From Planctomycetota bacterium (GTDB lineage Bacteria > Planctomycetota > Planctomycetia > Gemmatales > HRBIN36), in assembly GCA_014584395.1 (NCBI GenBank), contig JACTMY010000018.1, positions 404,342-468,341 of the forward strand: 64,000 bases of DNA, written 5' to 3'. Below the pieces are notes generated by a model. The model saw only the letters and a list, made by a program, of their open reading frames with translations, was not told where the DNA came from and did not search any database. This document shows, one piece after another, positions 45,196-55,421 of this stretch. A program made the position numbers and the translations under genes. Numbering within the stretch: the stretch's first letter is position 1; each line of letters opens with the position of its first letter.

Positions 45196-46272
45196 ATGAA
45201 TGCACCGATGAAGCGCATACTGCTGTTAGCGGTCTTGTTCGTGATTAGTTTTACCGTGACGTACTGCTTGGTCCTCTTCTGGGAACGCCAACCTGGAGAG
45301 GCGCCTTCGGGCATGGTATGGATACCGGGCGGTGAATTCTCCATGGGAACGAACGCGGCGATCGGCTGGTCCGATGAAAAGCCTGCCCATCGGGTGAGCG
45401 TGCGGGGTTTCTGGATGGATGAGGCCGAAGTGACCAATGCGCAATTTCAGCGCTTTATCGACGCGACGGGGTACAAGACGACGGCGGAGCGGCCGCCCGT
45501 TTTGGAGGAGATCATGAAACAATCGCCTCCTGGAACGCCGCCGCCTGCTCCGGAAGTGATGGTGCCTGGCTCTTTGGTCTTCACGATGACGTCGGGGCCG
45601 GTCTCCTTGGATGATTTTTCACAGTGGTGGAAATGGACGCCAGGCGCCAATTGGCGTCATCCTGAAGGGCCCGGCAGCGATATCAAGGGAAGGATGGAGC
45701 ATCCCGTCGTGCACGTCTCCTGGGATGACGCGGTTGCCTATGCTCAATGGGCGGGCAAGCGTTTGCCCACGGAAGCCGAGTGGGAATATGCGGCGCGCGG
45801 CGGCCTGAACGGGCAGCCTTACGTCTGGGGACAAGGGCCTCCCAAGAAGGGAGAGCGTTGGCTGTGCAACATTTGGCAAGGTCATTTTCCCTACCAGAAC
45901 ACCGAGGAGGATGGATACCTGCGCACCGCGCCCGTTAAATCCTATCCACCCAACGGCTATGGTTTATACGACATGGCGGGCAACGTCTGGGAATGGTGCC
46001 AAGACTTCTACGCCGCGGATCTGTATCGCCAGCGAGGCGCCGCGACCCTGCACAACCCCAGAGGCCCGGAGACCAGTCATGACCCGCGGCATCCCCATGG
46101 GCCCTCCCGCGTGCAGCGGGGCGGCTCCTTTCTCTGCAATGACCAGTATTGCTTGCGTTACCGCCCCAGCGCCCGGCATGGCTGCAGCCCTGACACCGGC
46201 ATGTCCCACGTCGGCTTTCGCTGTGTCATGGACGTCGATGCGCCCCGCCCGACATCGACTCCACCACGCTGA
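45196..46272 (+). CDS. Membrane-anchored formylglycine-generating enzyme (sulfatase-modifying)
   Basis: A 358-aa protein with an N-terminal helix (about 6-28) and an FGE-sulfatase domain. GMVWIPGGEFSMGTN opens the domain, followed by HPVVHVSWDDAVAYAQWAG, RLPTEAEWEYAARGG and GLYDMAGNVWEWCQDFY. Crucially, Cys314 and Cys319 in RGGSFLCNDQYCLRYRPSAR keep the copper-binding C-x4-C pair of true FGE, so it probably converts Cys to formylglycine in sulfatases. No sulfatase gene is in the window. The start could also be the ATG at 45208. An insertion (about 95-145) is Pro-rich. Confidence 0.9.
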   Translation: MNAPMKRILLLAVLFVISFTVTYCLVLFWERQPGEAPSGMVWIPGGEFSMGTNAAIGWSDEKPAHRVSVRGFWMDEAEVTNAQFQRFIDATGYKTTAERPPVLEEIMKQSPPGTPPPAPEVMVPGSLVFTMTSGPVSLDDFSQWWKWTPGANWRHPEGPGSDIKGRMEHPVVHVSWDDAVAYAQWAGKRLPTEAEWEYAARGGLNGQPYVWGQGPPKKGERWLCNIWQGHFPYQNTEEDGYLRTAPVKSYPPNGYGLYDMAGNVWEWCQDFYAADLYRQRGAATLHNPRGPETSHDPRHPHGPSRVQRGGSFLCNDQYCLRYRPSARHGCSPDTGMSHVGFRCVMDVDAPRPTSTPPR

Positions 46273-46339
46273 TCGGCTTTATCATTTCGCTTTGACTTAC
46301 GCGGCTGACATGAGGGAAGGGCGCCGCCGCGGGGCCGGG

Positions 46340-49300
46340 TCACGGCCTGATTGGCTCGATCCGCCAGCGCAGTTGGTAAGCGGGGCTTTGCATGAGGTAG
46401 GTTCGCACATTCGCCAGGGGGCTGCCGAAGAAAACGGGGACCTCGGCAACGCCGGACTTCGCGCCCACTTCGACGGCCTGAACGCCGCGGGGAAGCTGCA
46501 GTTCGATGCGGCCGCCCAGCGATTTGGCGTCGAGCCATTGCCAGGCGGGAGCTGTCCAAATAAGCGTTTGCTCGTGCACGTTGGGCTGCCACCAGCCTTG
46601 CATCTGTAAATCGGTCTTTGCGCCAGGGTTGGCTTTCCAGTAACAGACGCAGCGTTGGCCGACCTGATGCCAGCGGAGTAGAGCGGGGCTGCGCACATCG
46701 CTGAGGATGACTCCTTCAGGGAGCAAGACGTCGCTCTGCAGGGGGGGAGCCTTGGGGAACTCAATGCGGAAAAGGGCGTTGAACTCGGAAGCGCTTTCCC
46801 GAAGGGTTAACTGAATCGTTGGCTCGACGGTCGCCGTTTGCGCTGGCGTCTCGACGCGCAGCCGCAGGGGCTGTTGCATCTGCGCCGCGCTAAGGAAATA
46901 GCCATGGAAACTTTTCCGAAGAGGTTCTTCATCCCAGTCGCGCCAGAGGGCGCGGTGAGCCAACGGGGGCAAAGCCAGAGCGGAACTGAGGAGTTGCCAG
47001 CGTTCCGCCGTCTCGGGGAGAAGCAGGTAGCCGCCGCGGATGTCAGTTTGCAACGGCTTGGGCAGGTTTAATTGGAAGTCTTCAAAGCGATTCCCTTCCG
47101 CCAACCGATGGAGGCGCGGGACCAGGCCGGTCCAGGGTTGGTGCTCTGCGAGGAGATCGCTGATCATTTGCAACCAAAAAGGTTGAGGCTCCCAGCGACT
47201 CACCAGGCTGACCAGGAACGGCCCTTGATAGCGTCGATTGAGCTTGAGCTGCAGAATCCGGCCCGCGGGGGTAGGGGCGGAAATTGTCCACGAGACCAGC
47301 CCCGCCGGCTGCCCATCGTTGGCCAGGCCGATCCATTGAATACTTTCGATGTTCCCATGATCGGGAATCAACAGGCTTACCTCTTGAACAGCACCGCTGG
47401 CGACCTCGAAGCGCATTCGGCTGTGCAGCCTCACGAGCTTGTCCGCGGGGAGCAATTCGTGGAGAAGCTGAGCTTTGAGGTTGGGGGGCGCTGCGGGAGA
47501 GCGGAGCCAGGACCACTGGGTTTGCTCGGTCCCGCCCAGGTGAAAAAGGGTTTGCCCCTGCGAATCGTCATGCCGCCAAATGCCCAGGGAGCCGAGGGTT
47601 TGTCGTTCATGCATGGCCATGGGCCAATGCACCCGGCAGGAGGTCAAGGCGGCGCCAGGCCAGAGCAGTTCGAGTTGCACCTGGTCGGCTTGCACGCTCA
47701 AGGGCGCCTCCATGTCCAACGAGACGCGATGCTCGCCAGGCTTATTCAAGGTGACCGCCAGCCCCTTGGGGGTAGGCTTCATGACGGCGGGTTGGTTGTT
47801 GACGAGTAATTGCTGCAGACGGGCCGCCCCCCAGGGAAGTTGCAGGGCCGTTTCTTGCTTAAAGGAATGAATCAACCATTGAGCCTGAAGCTGGGCATGA
47901 TCGTTTTCAAAAGCGACGCTCGATTGGACGGAGAGAATCAGATAGTCAGGGAGTTTGTCCTCGCGGGTTCGACTGGCGGCTTGCAGGTCTTGCCAATCCT
48001 TGGCGGTGACAACGACGTGTTCGTCCGATGCCTTGCCCGATTTGGCCGGGAGGATGAACACCGTGATCGCGCGGTATTTCGGAGGCTCCGGTGCTTGGGC
48101 GCCCAGACCAGCATGCAAGCTACCGGCCATGACGATGACCATCAGGCCGACCGGGACAAGGTTGCTTTTCGGTACCATCTGGCGGATGGAAACACGCCGC
48201 AGAAGTCGGGCAAGGGCCATGCTAAGCGCCGAACCGATGATCCAAAGGAAACTTGGCTGCCAAAACCGCGGCAGCGGCCCCTCCAGGTACAGGCTCCAAC
48301 CAAGCATGCCGCAGCAGGCCAAGACTAGGATCAAGGCCAGCCATGGATGACGCCAGCAGCCGAGCACGACGATGGCTCCCAGAGAGGCTCCGACCAGGTG
48401 GGGCAACACGCCGTTGCCAAAGGAGATGCGCAATGCTGTTGTGGATGCCTCCTCTGCCATCCAGATGGCATGCACGCTGGGATCGATTTCCCAGTTCTGA
48501 CCACTCAAGCCAGAGAGCGTTTGGGCCAACGGGAGTTCCCTTGTGACTTTGAGCCACCGGCTCCCAAGGGGGGAATGCTGTCTCTTGGCCGCATCCTCCG
48601 CCGCGGCCAACGCAATCACGTCAGAGGAGGACACGGATCCGAGATTCGTCCATTGCCACAGGTCGCGCTGCCGCTGCGTCGTGAAGAGCACGCCATCGGT
48701 CAGGGCCAACAAGGCAAACCCTGCTTTTTCGAGTCGGAGTTCGGGACGCCATTCATGTTCAGGCTGCCGCCAGGCGGCTTGATCGAGCCACAAGGCGCCT
48801 TGCCCTTGAACGACATCGTTTTGCAACTGCTCGAGCCACGTTACCATGGTCGCTTCATCGACCACTTGTTCGACCCAAGTCTGCTCCGCGCGCTTCACGA
48901 TGTCGCTCATGACCTCTGCGTTCTGGCGGTTGGCTGAGGCGTGGCTTGGCGGCGTCCGCTCTGGAAGGGCCGGCCAAGGCCTCCAGGATTTGGATAGGGG
49001 CTGCCACCCTCGCGGGAGGATCACCCGAACGCTGGGGGGCGGAGCCTCCGGCACGCTCGGCCAGGCGGGCCAAGCGAGTTCCATTCGGCCCCACCAGGTA
49101 AAGTGAGGCAGCGGTTGACCGCCGCGGAGGACGAACACGTGCGTTCCCCTCGACTTGGGCAATGCCACCTGCGAGCGCGGACCCGATTCCAGAGAAAGCA
49201 CTTGCCCGTTGCGTTCCGCGTGGCTGAGCGTCGACCCGCTTGGCACGGTCAACTCCAAGAAACCCTCCGCGCTGGCGCGCATCACGACGCGATACTCCCA

Positions 49301-51697
49301 GCGCAGACCGCCTTGAGGTTCAATCCATGCGGTGAATTGCGGATCGAGCAAGGCGACAGGATCGGCTTGAACTGACGAAGGCAAGGGTTGGTTGGTTAAA
49401 CGAATGCCGCGCGTCGAACCATTATAGGGATAGACCGGTTCGGCAGATTCGTCTTGCCTCGAGGGCAGCAAGCCATGACCGAAAGGAGTTAGGCGCTGTC
49501 CCGGAAGTTGTTCCACTTGGAAGCTGGCCTGGCCGTCGCCGATCTGGGGTATCCACAGAAGGGGAAGCTCGCCATGCGGATTCCATTCACCCGTGGCGAG
49601 AAGATGCAGCGGCTCCGACAGCGGACGGTCAAGCTGCAACAGAGCGTGGCGCTCATCAATGCGCTGCCAGGAAGTTAATTGCGTCGTGCCGCGCACTGTT
49701 TTCCAGGTCAGGCCGGGCATGGGAGCTGAAAACTGACAGCGAATCGTGCGAATCGAGCCTTGTTCTGGCTCGAGCATGAGGTGAAACGTCAGCGACTGGC
49801 CGCGGACGCGGGCTTTAACCTGGGAGGCCAATTGCGGCTGAAGCGGTTCGAGGAGCAGCATTCCCGCGGATGGAGAATGGAACTGTGCCATCGCACCAAC
49901 CCAGGGGGGCACTTCTCTTCCCAGCCATTCTTCTACCTTCTCTGGAAGAGTGGTTGCTTGATCGAGCAGGCGAACCCCTGAGTCCAAATCGAGACTGGTT
50001 TTGAACAACGGCGCCCAACCCTGCGCGCGGCGTGCCTGCTCCACGGCCACATGGTAACGTCCGCGGTAGCCTTGAATGTCGAGAGGAGCCAGGTTGGGGA
50101 GGTTGACGCGTGATGCACTCCCGGGTTCAAACAACGGCGAGGCAGCGCGCAGCACGATCCATGCATTCAAGGCTTCCTGCGGCTTCACGGCGGACCGAGG
50201 CAGAATCTGCAGGGGCTGATCTGGAGCTGATGGATTCCAAAGCCATTGAATGGACCTCTGTGCTGGCTCGGCCGCCACCTGTTCGATGATCCAGCCCGCG
50301 GGTACTTGAACTTCGAATACGCTCCGCGCTCCCAAGACTTGCTGCCATTGCACATGGGCGACGCAGCGGGATTGGGTCGAATGCAGCAAGCACCAGGTAT
50401 TCTGGGTCACGATCGTATTCGATGGACTGGAGCGAATCGTCAGGCGCGGCTGCTCCCGATTCTGTAGCCGCCAATGGCGCGGCACCAACTCCCAGCCATC
50501 GCTGTCAATGGCTTCTGGAGTCTCGATGGACCCCAAGTGCCTGGGTTGAAACTGGCCCCAGTCCGCGGCGATGAGTTCCAGGCCGCGGTGAATAAAGAAG
50601 CTGGTTTTTTCTTGAACGCCGCGAACGGATTCCGCATGGAGCTGAGCGAGAAGCTGCGTCCATGGACCAGCATTCGCGGGTGATCGCTCCACCCGGCCTT
50701 CGATGCGAATCTTTTCCGGCGGTCGTTCCGACAACGGAATGGCTAATCGCCTGGTTCCGTCCGGGCTCGCGCTGATGTGCCACGCCATGGGAATGGGCGT
50801 GGCCTCCGATGAATCCAGGACCCGGCGAATCGCCAATGCGGGATCCAAGCGAAACGTAAGCTGGCGCGGGGCCGCCAACTCCTTGGGCCAAATGAAATCG
50901 CAGCGAAAAGTCGTTTCCTGCGGATCGATGCGATAGTCCATGCGCTGCAGCGGCGGTGCGGTCGGGAGCGCCGACGAGGCCTGCACCGGTTGGATCAACA
51001 AGGCAAGCTCTTGGGCATCCCCCTCGCCGCGCGTCAACCTCCAGCGGTGATGATCGGCCGCGTCAGGAGCATCTCCGAGAAAAGAGACGTTGTGCGGAGC
51101 CTCGGGCCACGATAAACGAAAATGACGCGGCACGTCGACGTCGACCACGACCAGCGGCGCGGACGGGATTTTGAGCGTGACGCGCGCCCCTTGCGGTCGG
51201 CGTTCGGCGATCCGGGACCAGCGAAAGGTGAGCTCTCGTTGGCCTTGATGCTGGCAATAGACTTCCAACTGACCCGCCTGTTGTCCCGCCAAGGCGGCTT
51301 GGTTTCCCCAGCGCGGGCGATCATTGAGGGCAAGGTTCCAGCCATCCGTTCGATAGGCGGTCATGACCGGGTTTTCTTGATGGATCGTCCACGCAGCTTG
51401 TCCTTGCAGCCCCTCTTCCTCCCAGCGAGCCGAGTAGTAAGCGGCCATCAAGCGGGGGGGATGCCGATCGGCTTGACGTTGGAGGTTGGCTTTCTGCAGG
51501 GTCTCTTCAAATTCCTTGCGGGGCACGGTGATCCAATCGCCCTGCTGCATCCAGGGAAACCAGGGGCGGTCAGGGTCGAGCCAAATCCTCCGGGCGTGGA
51601 ATTCACCCGATTCGGAGTCGGGCGGGGCCGACCAGGTTGGCCACAGACTCCAAGCGAGTAACAGACTGCCCGAAACCAGGAACAGGCGCCACGCCAT
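46340..51697 (-). CDS. Giant envelope protein, two tandem modules
   Basis: A 1785-aa protein of no named family. It opens with a signal or anchor helix (about 1-18), then a short block ITVPRKEFEETLQKANLQRQ and a long beta-rich region. About three membrane helices lie at 1100-1165. At Met1174 a second signal-like helix starts (VPVGLMVIVMAGSLHAGLGA), followed by VVVTAKDWQDLQAASR and another beta-rich region to the end. The second half thus repeats the layout of the first, as if two genes were fused. The upstream gene (51699-55172) has the same layout. The start ATG is 1 base after its stop (TGAAATG), so the two are translationally coupled. Confidence 0.8.
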   Translation of the reverse strand: MAWRLFLVSGSLLLAWSLWPTWSAPPDSESGEFHARRIWLDPDRPWFPWMQQGDWITVPRKEFEETLQKANLQRQADRHPPRLMAAYYSARWEEEGLQGQAAWTIHQENPVMTAYRTDGWNLALNDRPRWGNQAALAGQQAGQLEVYCQHQGQRELTFRWSRIAERRPQGARVTLKIPSAPLVVVDVDVPRHFRLSWPEAPHNVSFLGDAPDAADHHRWRLTRGEGDAQELALLIQPVQASSALPTAPPLQRMDYRIDPQETTFRCDFIWPKELAAPRQLTFRLDPALAIRRVLDSSEATPIPMAWHISASPDGTRRLAIPLSERPPEKIRIEGRVERSPANAGPWTQLLAQLHAESVRGVQEKTSFFIHRGLELIAADWGQFQPRHLGSIETPEAIDSDGWELVPRHWRLQNREQPRLTIRSSPSNTIVTQNTWCLLHSTQSRCVAHVQWQQVLGARSVFEVQVPAGWIIEQVAAEPAQRSIQWLWNPSAPDQPLQILPRSAVKPQEALNAWIVLRAASPLFEPGSASRVNLPNLAPLDIQGYRGRYHVAVEQARRAQGWAPLFKTSLDLDSGVRLLDQATTLPEKVEEWLGREVPPWVGAMAQFHSPSAGMLLLEPLQPQLASQVKARVRGQSLTFHLMLEPEQGSIRTIRCQFSAPMPGLTWKTVRGTTQLTSWQRIDERHALLQLDRPLSEPLHLLATGEWNPHGELPLLWIPQIGDGQASFQVEQLPGQRLTPFGHGLLPSRQDESAEPVYPYNGSTRGIRLTNQPLPSSVQADPVALLDPQFTAWIEPQGGLRWEYRVVMRASAEGFLELTVPSGSTLSHAERNGQVLSLESGPRSQVALPKSRGTHVFVLRGGQPLPHFTWWGRMELAWPAWPSVPEAPPPSVRVILPRGWQPLSKSWRPWPALPERTPPSHASANRQNAEVMSDIVKRAEQTWVEQVVDEATMVTWLEQLQNDVVQGQGALWLDQAAWRQPEHEWRPELRLEKAGFALLALTDGVLFTTQRQRDLWQWTNLGSVSSSDVIALAAAEDAAKRQHSPLGSRWLKVTRELPLAQTLSGLSGQNWEIDPSVHAIWMAEEASTTALRISFGNGVLPHLVGASLGAIVVLGCWRHPWLALILVLACCGMLGWSLYLEGPLPRFWQPSFLWIIGSALSMALARLLRRVSIRQMVPKSNLVPVGLMVIVMAGSLHAGLGAQAPEPPKYRAITVFILPAKSGKASDEHVVVTAKDWQDLQAASRTREDKLPDYLILSVQSSVAFENDHAQLQAQWLIHSFKQETALQLPWGAARLQQLLVNNQPAVMKPTPKGLAVTLNKPGEHRVSLDMEAPLSVQADQVQLELLWPGAALTSCRVHWPMAMHERQTLGSLGIWRHDDSQGQTLFHLGGTEQTQWSWLRSPAAPPNLKAQLLHELLPADKLVRLHSRMRFEVASGAVQEVSLLIPDHGNIESIQWIGLANDGQPAGLVSWTISAPTPAGRILQLKLNRRYQGPFLVSLVSRWEPQPFWLQMISDLLAEHQPWTGLVPRLHRLAEGNRFEDFQLNLPKPLQTDIRGGYLLLPETAERWQLLSSALALPPLAHRALWRDWDEEPLRKSFHGYFLSAAQMQQPLRLRVETPAQTATVEPTIQLTLRESASEFNALFRIEFPKAPPLQSDVLLPEGVILSDVRSPALLRWHQVGQRCVCYWKANPGAKTDLQMQGWWQPNVHEQTLIWTAPAWQWLDAKSLGGRIELQLPRGVQAVEVGAKSGVAEVPVFFGSPLANVRTYLMQSPAYQLRWRIEPIRP

Positions 51698-51698
51698 T

Positions 51699-54600
51699 TC
51701 AGGAGCCTCCCACCGAGGACGTGCTGCTGCTGGCGGCGGCCCTCTCCTGAGAAGTCGAGGGTTTGACCATCAAGGTCGATGGCAAGAGAGCCTGGCTGGA
51801 AGCGAAGCGGGATTGGATGCGGCGGGAGACCATGCCTTGATAGGACCACCCTGCCAGGAGGATGAAGGCGATGACTAATAAACCCGGTTGTGCAGCGCAG
51901 CCCATTTGAAAGGCTAACTCCGGCGTCATGAAAACCATCAGGAGCAAGCCGAGGAAGATGCATCCGAGAGTGGTCCACCGCGAAAGGCTCCGCATGCGCC
52001 AAACGACGTAGCCTAGAAGCAGCACAAACGTGGAACAAAGCACTTGCCAAGCCAGCCGGGACACGTGCCACAAAGTCATGCGCGCGGCGGAAGTGGAAAA
52101 ACTCAGGGCCGCGTTTTCGGAGGCACCCTCCTGAACATTCGACCCGCCGCCGGTCGGCATGAACCAGGCGTCCATGGCGCGTTTCAGATAGCTGGGTTGC
52201 GGCTCGCGCCAGAAACCGTTCCAGGAAGGGCCTTGCTCCAGCCGCGCGGCTTCCGAAAGCAATAAACTTTGGCTTCTGGGCCATTCCACCCGCCAGCGCG
52301 TCTGAGCGGGCGCCGCCGCTGACGCCAACTCGACAGCAGGCAAGGACCAACGCTTGATGAGCCAAGACGGCGCGGCATCACGAACCTGGTAAAAAATCTC
52401 GACGTAAAAAGACTGGCTGAGAAGCGTTGGCGCCAACCGCAGGTGCAGCCTGGTGCGTTCCTCCTGTGCTTCGAGGCGGACATCTCTTTCCTGGAGCGGT
52501 TGTCCCATCACAGCGATTCTTTCCAGGACCAAAGACGTTGCCGGCCAGGGGATGGCCAAGGTCATCTCCTCATGCGTCAGACGCTGCACCCAAAGGCTGG
52601 CGCGGAGGCTGGTCCATCCCTCTTGCAGGGGGCGTGCTTCCATCAGAATGCGTTCGACGGTCGTTGGATGAGCCGATTCCTTGTCGGGAGTCAATTGGAT
52701 GCTCACGGGCAGGGTGGCGTCGGCAAAGGTCGCCTCTAAGCGAGGCATCACCGACCATCCCATTCGAGTGCGTTGCGGGAGCGCGGCATCGGCCATTTTG
52801 CGCGCCGCCGCGGTGGCATGCCATTGCGCCGCAAAGCGGGCGTCCAGCCAGACGAGCACGGCGATCGTCGGCTTTTCCTCATCGGTTTCCAAGCGGGGGA
52901 CCACCCAGCGCAATTCGATCAACTGATCCTCGCTGGGATGGGCCGGAGGACCGCGATGGGGGAGCGGGAATTCACACCATAGAGTGGCTGCCTCCACGCC
53001 GGGTCCTGGAGGACGGATGGTGATCAGCGTGGCACCCTCTCCCCCGCCGGGCATCACCGTCCAGGAGATCGGCCGGAGAGCGGCGTCCGACGGCGTCTGC
53101 CAGGCCAGGCGGAGGGAAGCGAGGATATTGGTGGGGACGTAAAGCTGCATTTGCGCAGGGGTCTGGCCCGGCCACTGCCAATGCCATTGTTGCCTCACCC
53201 AGGGCAAGGTGGGTGTAATGAAAACTTGCGCCTCAGACCGCAGGACGGGCTGGCGCGGTTTCCATTGTAGTTGCAACTGCGGAGCGGTTTGGGCCCCCTC
53301 GCCCTGGTTCATGGCGAGCGAACGAACCTGGACCCGGAAAGGCGGGCGCATCCACGTGTCCAACTCCAGCGGGGTTTGCGATTCTGCCAGGAGCGCCTGG
53401 GAGCCGGTTTCCAGGCGAATGTCGTGTTCCGAGCCTTCGATGATGAGCGGCGCCGCCGAAGTCACCCATTGCACGGGAAGGCGTCGCTGGTCTCGCTCGC
53501 CCCAACCACTGAGCAGGCGCGGCAGCCGCAGGTTGGTTCGCGATGCTCCCGACGTCTGCCAATCGCCTTCCAATGTCAGCTTGATGACGTCGGGCAGTCG
53601 ACCGACCAAACTTAAGCGCAGGGTGTCGGTGGTTGCATCCTGCTGCGCTTGGCGAACGAGGGGAGAAAGGAACAGTTCACTATTCAAATTCCATCCTTTG
53701 GGCCAGCTCATCTCGATCTGATCCAGCCCGAAGGAACTGCGGCGATGGATTTCCAATTGACAGGTCAACTTGAGTTGGCCGGGCACGAGGCGAAGTTGAT
53801 AGGACAGCCGCGCCTCGGCCGCCAACATGGGTTGTTCGATGCGTTCCAAGGTGGCTTTGATCTGGGCGGGCTGCTGCAGATAGCGGAAACTTTGGGCGAA
53901 GCCGCGCGCATCGAACCAGGAGGCTACATGGACGTCGCTGCGGCGCAGCGGGCCGGGGTCGACGCGGTAATGCAATTCGGGGGCGCTGGCCAAGGTGATG
54001 ACGCCGGTCTGCTTCTCGCAGGGAGGATCGGCCACCACGATTTGACCCAGGTGCAGCGTTTCTCCCACCTTGGCTTCGTGCAGTTGGCTGAAACGCAGCC
54101 GCAAAGTGTGCGCCGCCTCGTCGGCCAGCCAGGCCGAGGGCAAGCGGACGGTCACTTCCCCCTGGGGATCAGGCCCCGACCATTCCAAAACGGTTCGTTG
54201 ATCCTCGCGCTGCCAGGCGTCGATCCGAAGGTTGTCGACGTTCGGGGGGAGCTTGAGCCGAAGGTGGTTGATTTTCCCCGAAGGCAGATCGAACCGCAAG
54301 CGGGCTTCGGTTTCCACGCTGCTTTCATCAACGGCGAAGCGCAGATCGCCTTGGACCTGGACGGCGGCCGCCTGGTCATCGGCGGGTGTGCGAATCTGCC
54401 ATTGAAACTCCAATTGTTGGACCACGCCGAGGGCCTTGGCCAAAACGATCTTTTCCTTGCCCTGGGTGGGTTCAATCCTCACTGGACCCGCCCCCTTGAT
54501 GGACGCCTCCACGACGTCTTCGATCGTGGTGAATTGAAAGCTGGTGATGGCGGCGGAAGGAAGCCGCTCCAGGAGCCACTTGCGGTTCGCACCCACGCGC

Positions 54601-55172
54601 GTCACCGGCACACGGCCTCGGAGCATCAAGCGATGTTGTTTCGCCTCGGGCACGGTTAAGACCAAACCTTGCGGACTCCTCGACCAGATGGGGGATTGGC
54701 CGTCCAATTCCGCGAAGGTCAAACGCAGCCCCTTCAGCGGCAGGGGCCAACGGGTGAGCGGGGCTTCGGTTTGAAATTCCAGTTCGAAGGTCAATTCCAC
54801 CTCGTCCTGCAGCGAGAAGGGCGGCTGGGCGGGAAGCCATTGCCCCTGAATTCGGCAAGCGCTGAAAAGTCGTTCCTCTTCCGTCGCGGCCGTGCTTTTG
54901 AGCTTGGCCAGTTCCTCGATCAAGGCCTGATAACGCTTGGGGCTGAGAATGATGCTGCCAGGCTGCATCTGCTGAACGGCCTGGCCCAAATTCTCACAGA
55001 TCACAAGGATCGCGTCGGTAGGAATGGGGATTTTCTCGAGGGGCGTCGCTTCCTGCTCGGCTTTCGCTGGGGGTGTGGTCGTGACGGGCCGTTCCTGGGC
55101 CTGAACCCTTTCTCCAGGCCAGAATGCAAGCGCGATCAGCGATATTAAGGTCAACAGCGAACGGATTGGCAT
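51699..55172 (-). CDS. Giant envelope protein, single-module paralogue
   Basis: A 1157-aa protein with a signal peptide (about 1-25), then the block IILSPKRYQALIEELAKLKS near residue 75, a large beta-rich extracytoplasmic region, and three C-terminal membrane helices (about 1035-1115), ending in a Ser-rich cytoplasmic tail. Layout and the short N-terminal block match both halves of the next gene, so three copies of one ancestral module lie in a row. Function unknown. A TATAAT 7 bases before the ATG suggests a leaderless transcript. Confidence 0.82.
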   Translation of the reverse strand: MPIRSLLTLISLIALAFWPGERVQAQERPVTTTPPAKAEQEATPLEKIPIPTDAILVICENLGQAVQQMQPGSIILSPKRYQALIEELAKLKSTAATEEERLFSACRIQGQWLPAQPPFSLQDEVELTFELEFQTEAPLTRWPLPLKGLRLTFAELDGQSPIWSRSPQGLVLTVPEAKQHRLMLRGRVPVTRVGANRKWLLERLPSAAITSFQFTTIEDVVEASIKGAGPVRIEPTQGKEKIVLAKALGVVQQLEFQWQIRTPADDQAAAVQVQGDLRFAVDESSVETEARLRFDLPSGKINHLRLKLPPNVDNLRIDAWQREDQRTVLEWSGPDPQGEVTVRLPSAWLADEAAHTLRLRFSQLHEAKVGETLHLGQIVVADPPCEKQTGVITLASAPELHYRVDPGPLRRSDVHVASWFDARGFAQSFRYLQQPAQIKATLERIEQPMLAAEARLSYQLRLVPGQLKLTCQLEIHRRSSFGLDQIEMSWPKGWNLNSELFLSPLVRQAQQDATTDTLRLSLVGRLPDVIKLTLEGDWQTSGASRTNLRLPRLLSGWGERDQRRLPVQWVTSAAPLIIEGSEHDIRLETGSQALLAESQTPLELDTWMRPPFRVQVRSLAMNQGEGAQTAPQLQLQWKPRQPVLRSEAQVFITPTLPWVRQQWHWQWPGQTPAQMQLYVPTNILASLRLAWQTPSDAALRPISWTVMPGGGEGATLITIRPPGPGVEAATLWCEFPLPHRGPPAHPSEDQLIELRWVVPRLETDEEKPTIAVLVWLDARFAAQWHATAAARKMADAALPQRTRMGWSVMPRLEATFADATLPVSIQLTPDKESAHPTTVERILMEARPLQEGWTSLRASLWVQRLTHEEMTLAIPWPATSLVLERIAVMGQPLQERDVRLEAQEERTRLHLRLAPTLLSQSFYVEIFYQVRDAAPSWLIKRWSLPAVELASAAAPAQTRWRVEWPRSQSLLLSEAARLEQGPSWNGFWREPQPSYLKRAMDAWFMPTGGGSNVQEGASENAALSFSTSAARMTLWHVSRLAWQVLCSTFVLLLGYVVWRMRSLSRWTTLGCIFLGLLLMVFMTPELAFQMGCAAQPGLLVIAFILLAGWSYQGMVSRRIQSRFASSQALLPSTLMVKPSTSQERAAASSSTSSVGGS

Positions 55173-55179
55173 GACTCAA

Positions 55180-55185
55180 ATTATA
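55180..55185 (-). promoter_or_regulatory. -10 element of the giant gene pair, possibly leaderless
   Basis: TATAAT on the minus strand at 55185-55180, followed after 7 bases by the ATG at 55172. No strong -35 was found; GTGCGA stands 17 bases upstream. The palindromic ATTATAAT also gives TATAAT on the plus strand. Confidence 0.4.
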
Positions 55186-55421
55186 ATCGCAGGACGCTGT
55201 TTTCGCACCCTTCAACTGTGAACTCGGAGCGCTTGGCATGGCAGTTGAGCTTAAAATTCACCAAAATGGCCTAACCGAAAGTCCTTGGCCTAAGTCCGTT
55301 CAAGCCGATGCCGTCAGGTCGAGGAGGTTTGCAACCGAAGCGCAAGCTGAGCCGATGGATGCGTTTGCCTTTAAGGAACCATTCACTCGCCGTTTTCCCA
55401 GTTTTCAGGATGCGCAAGGCC

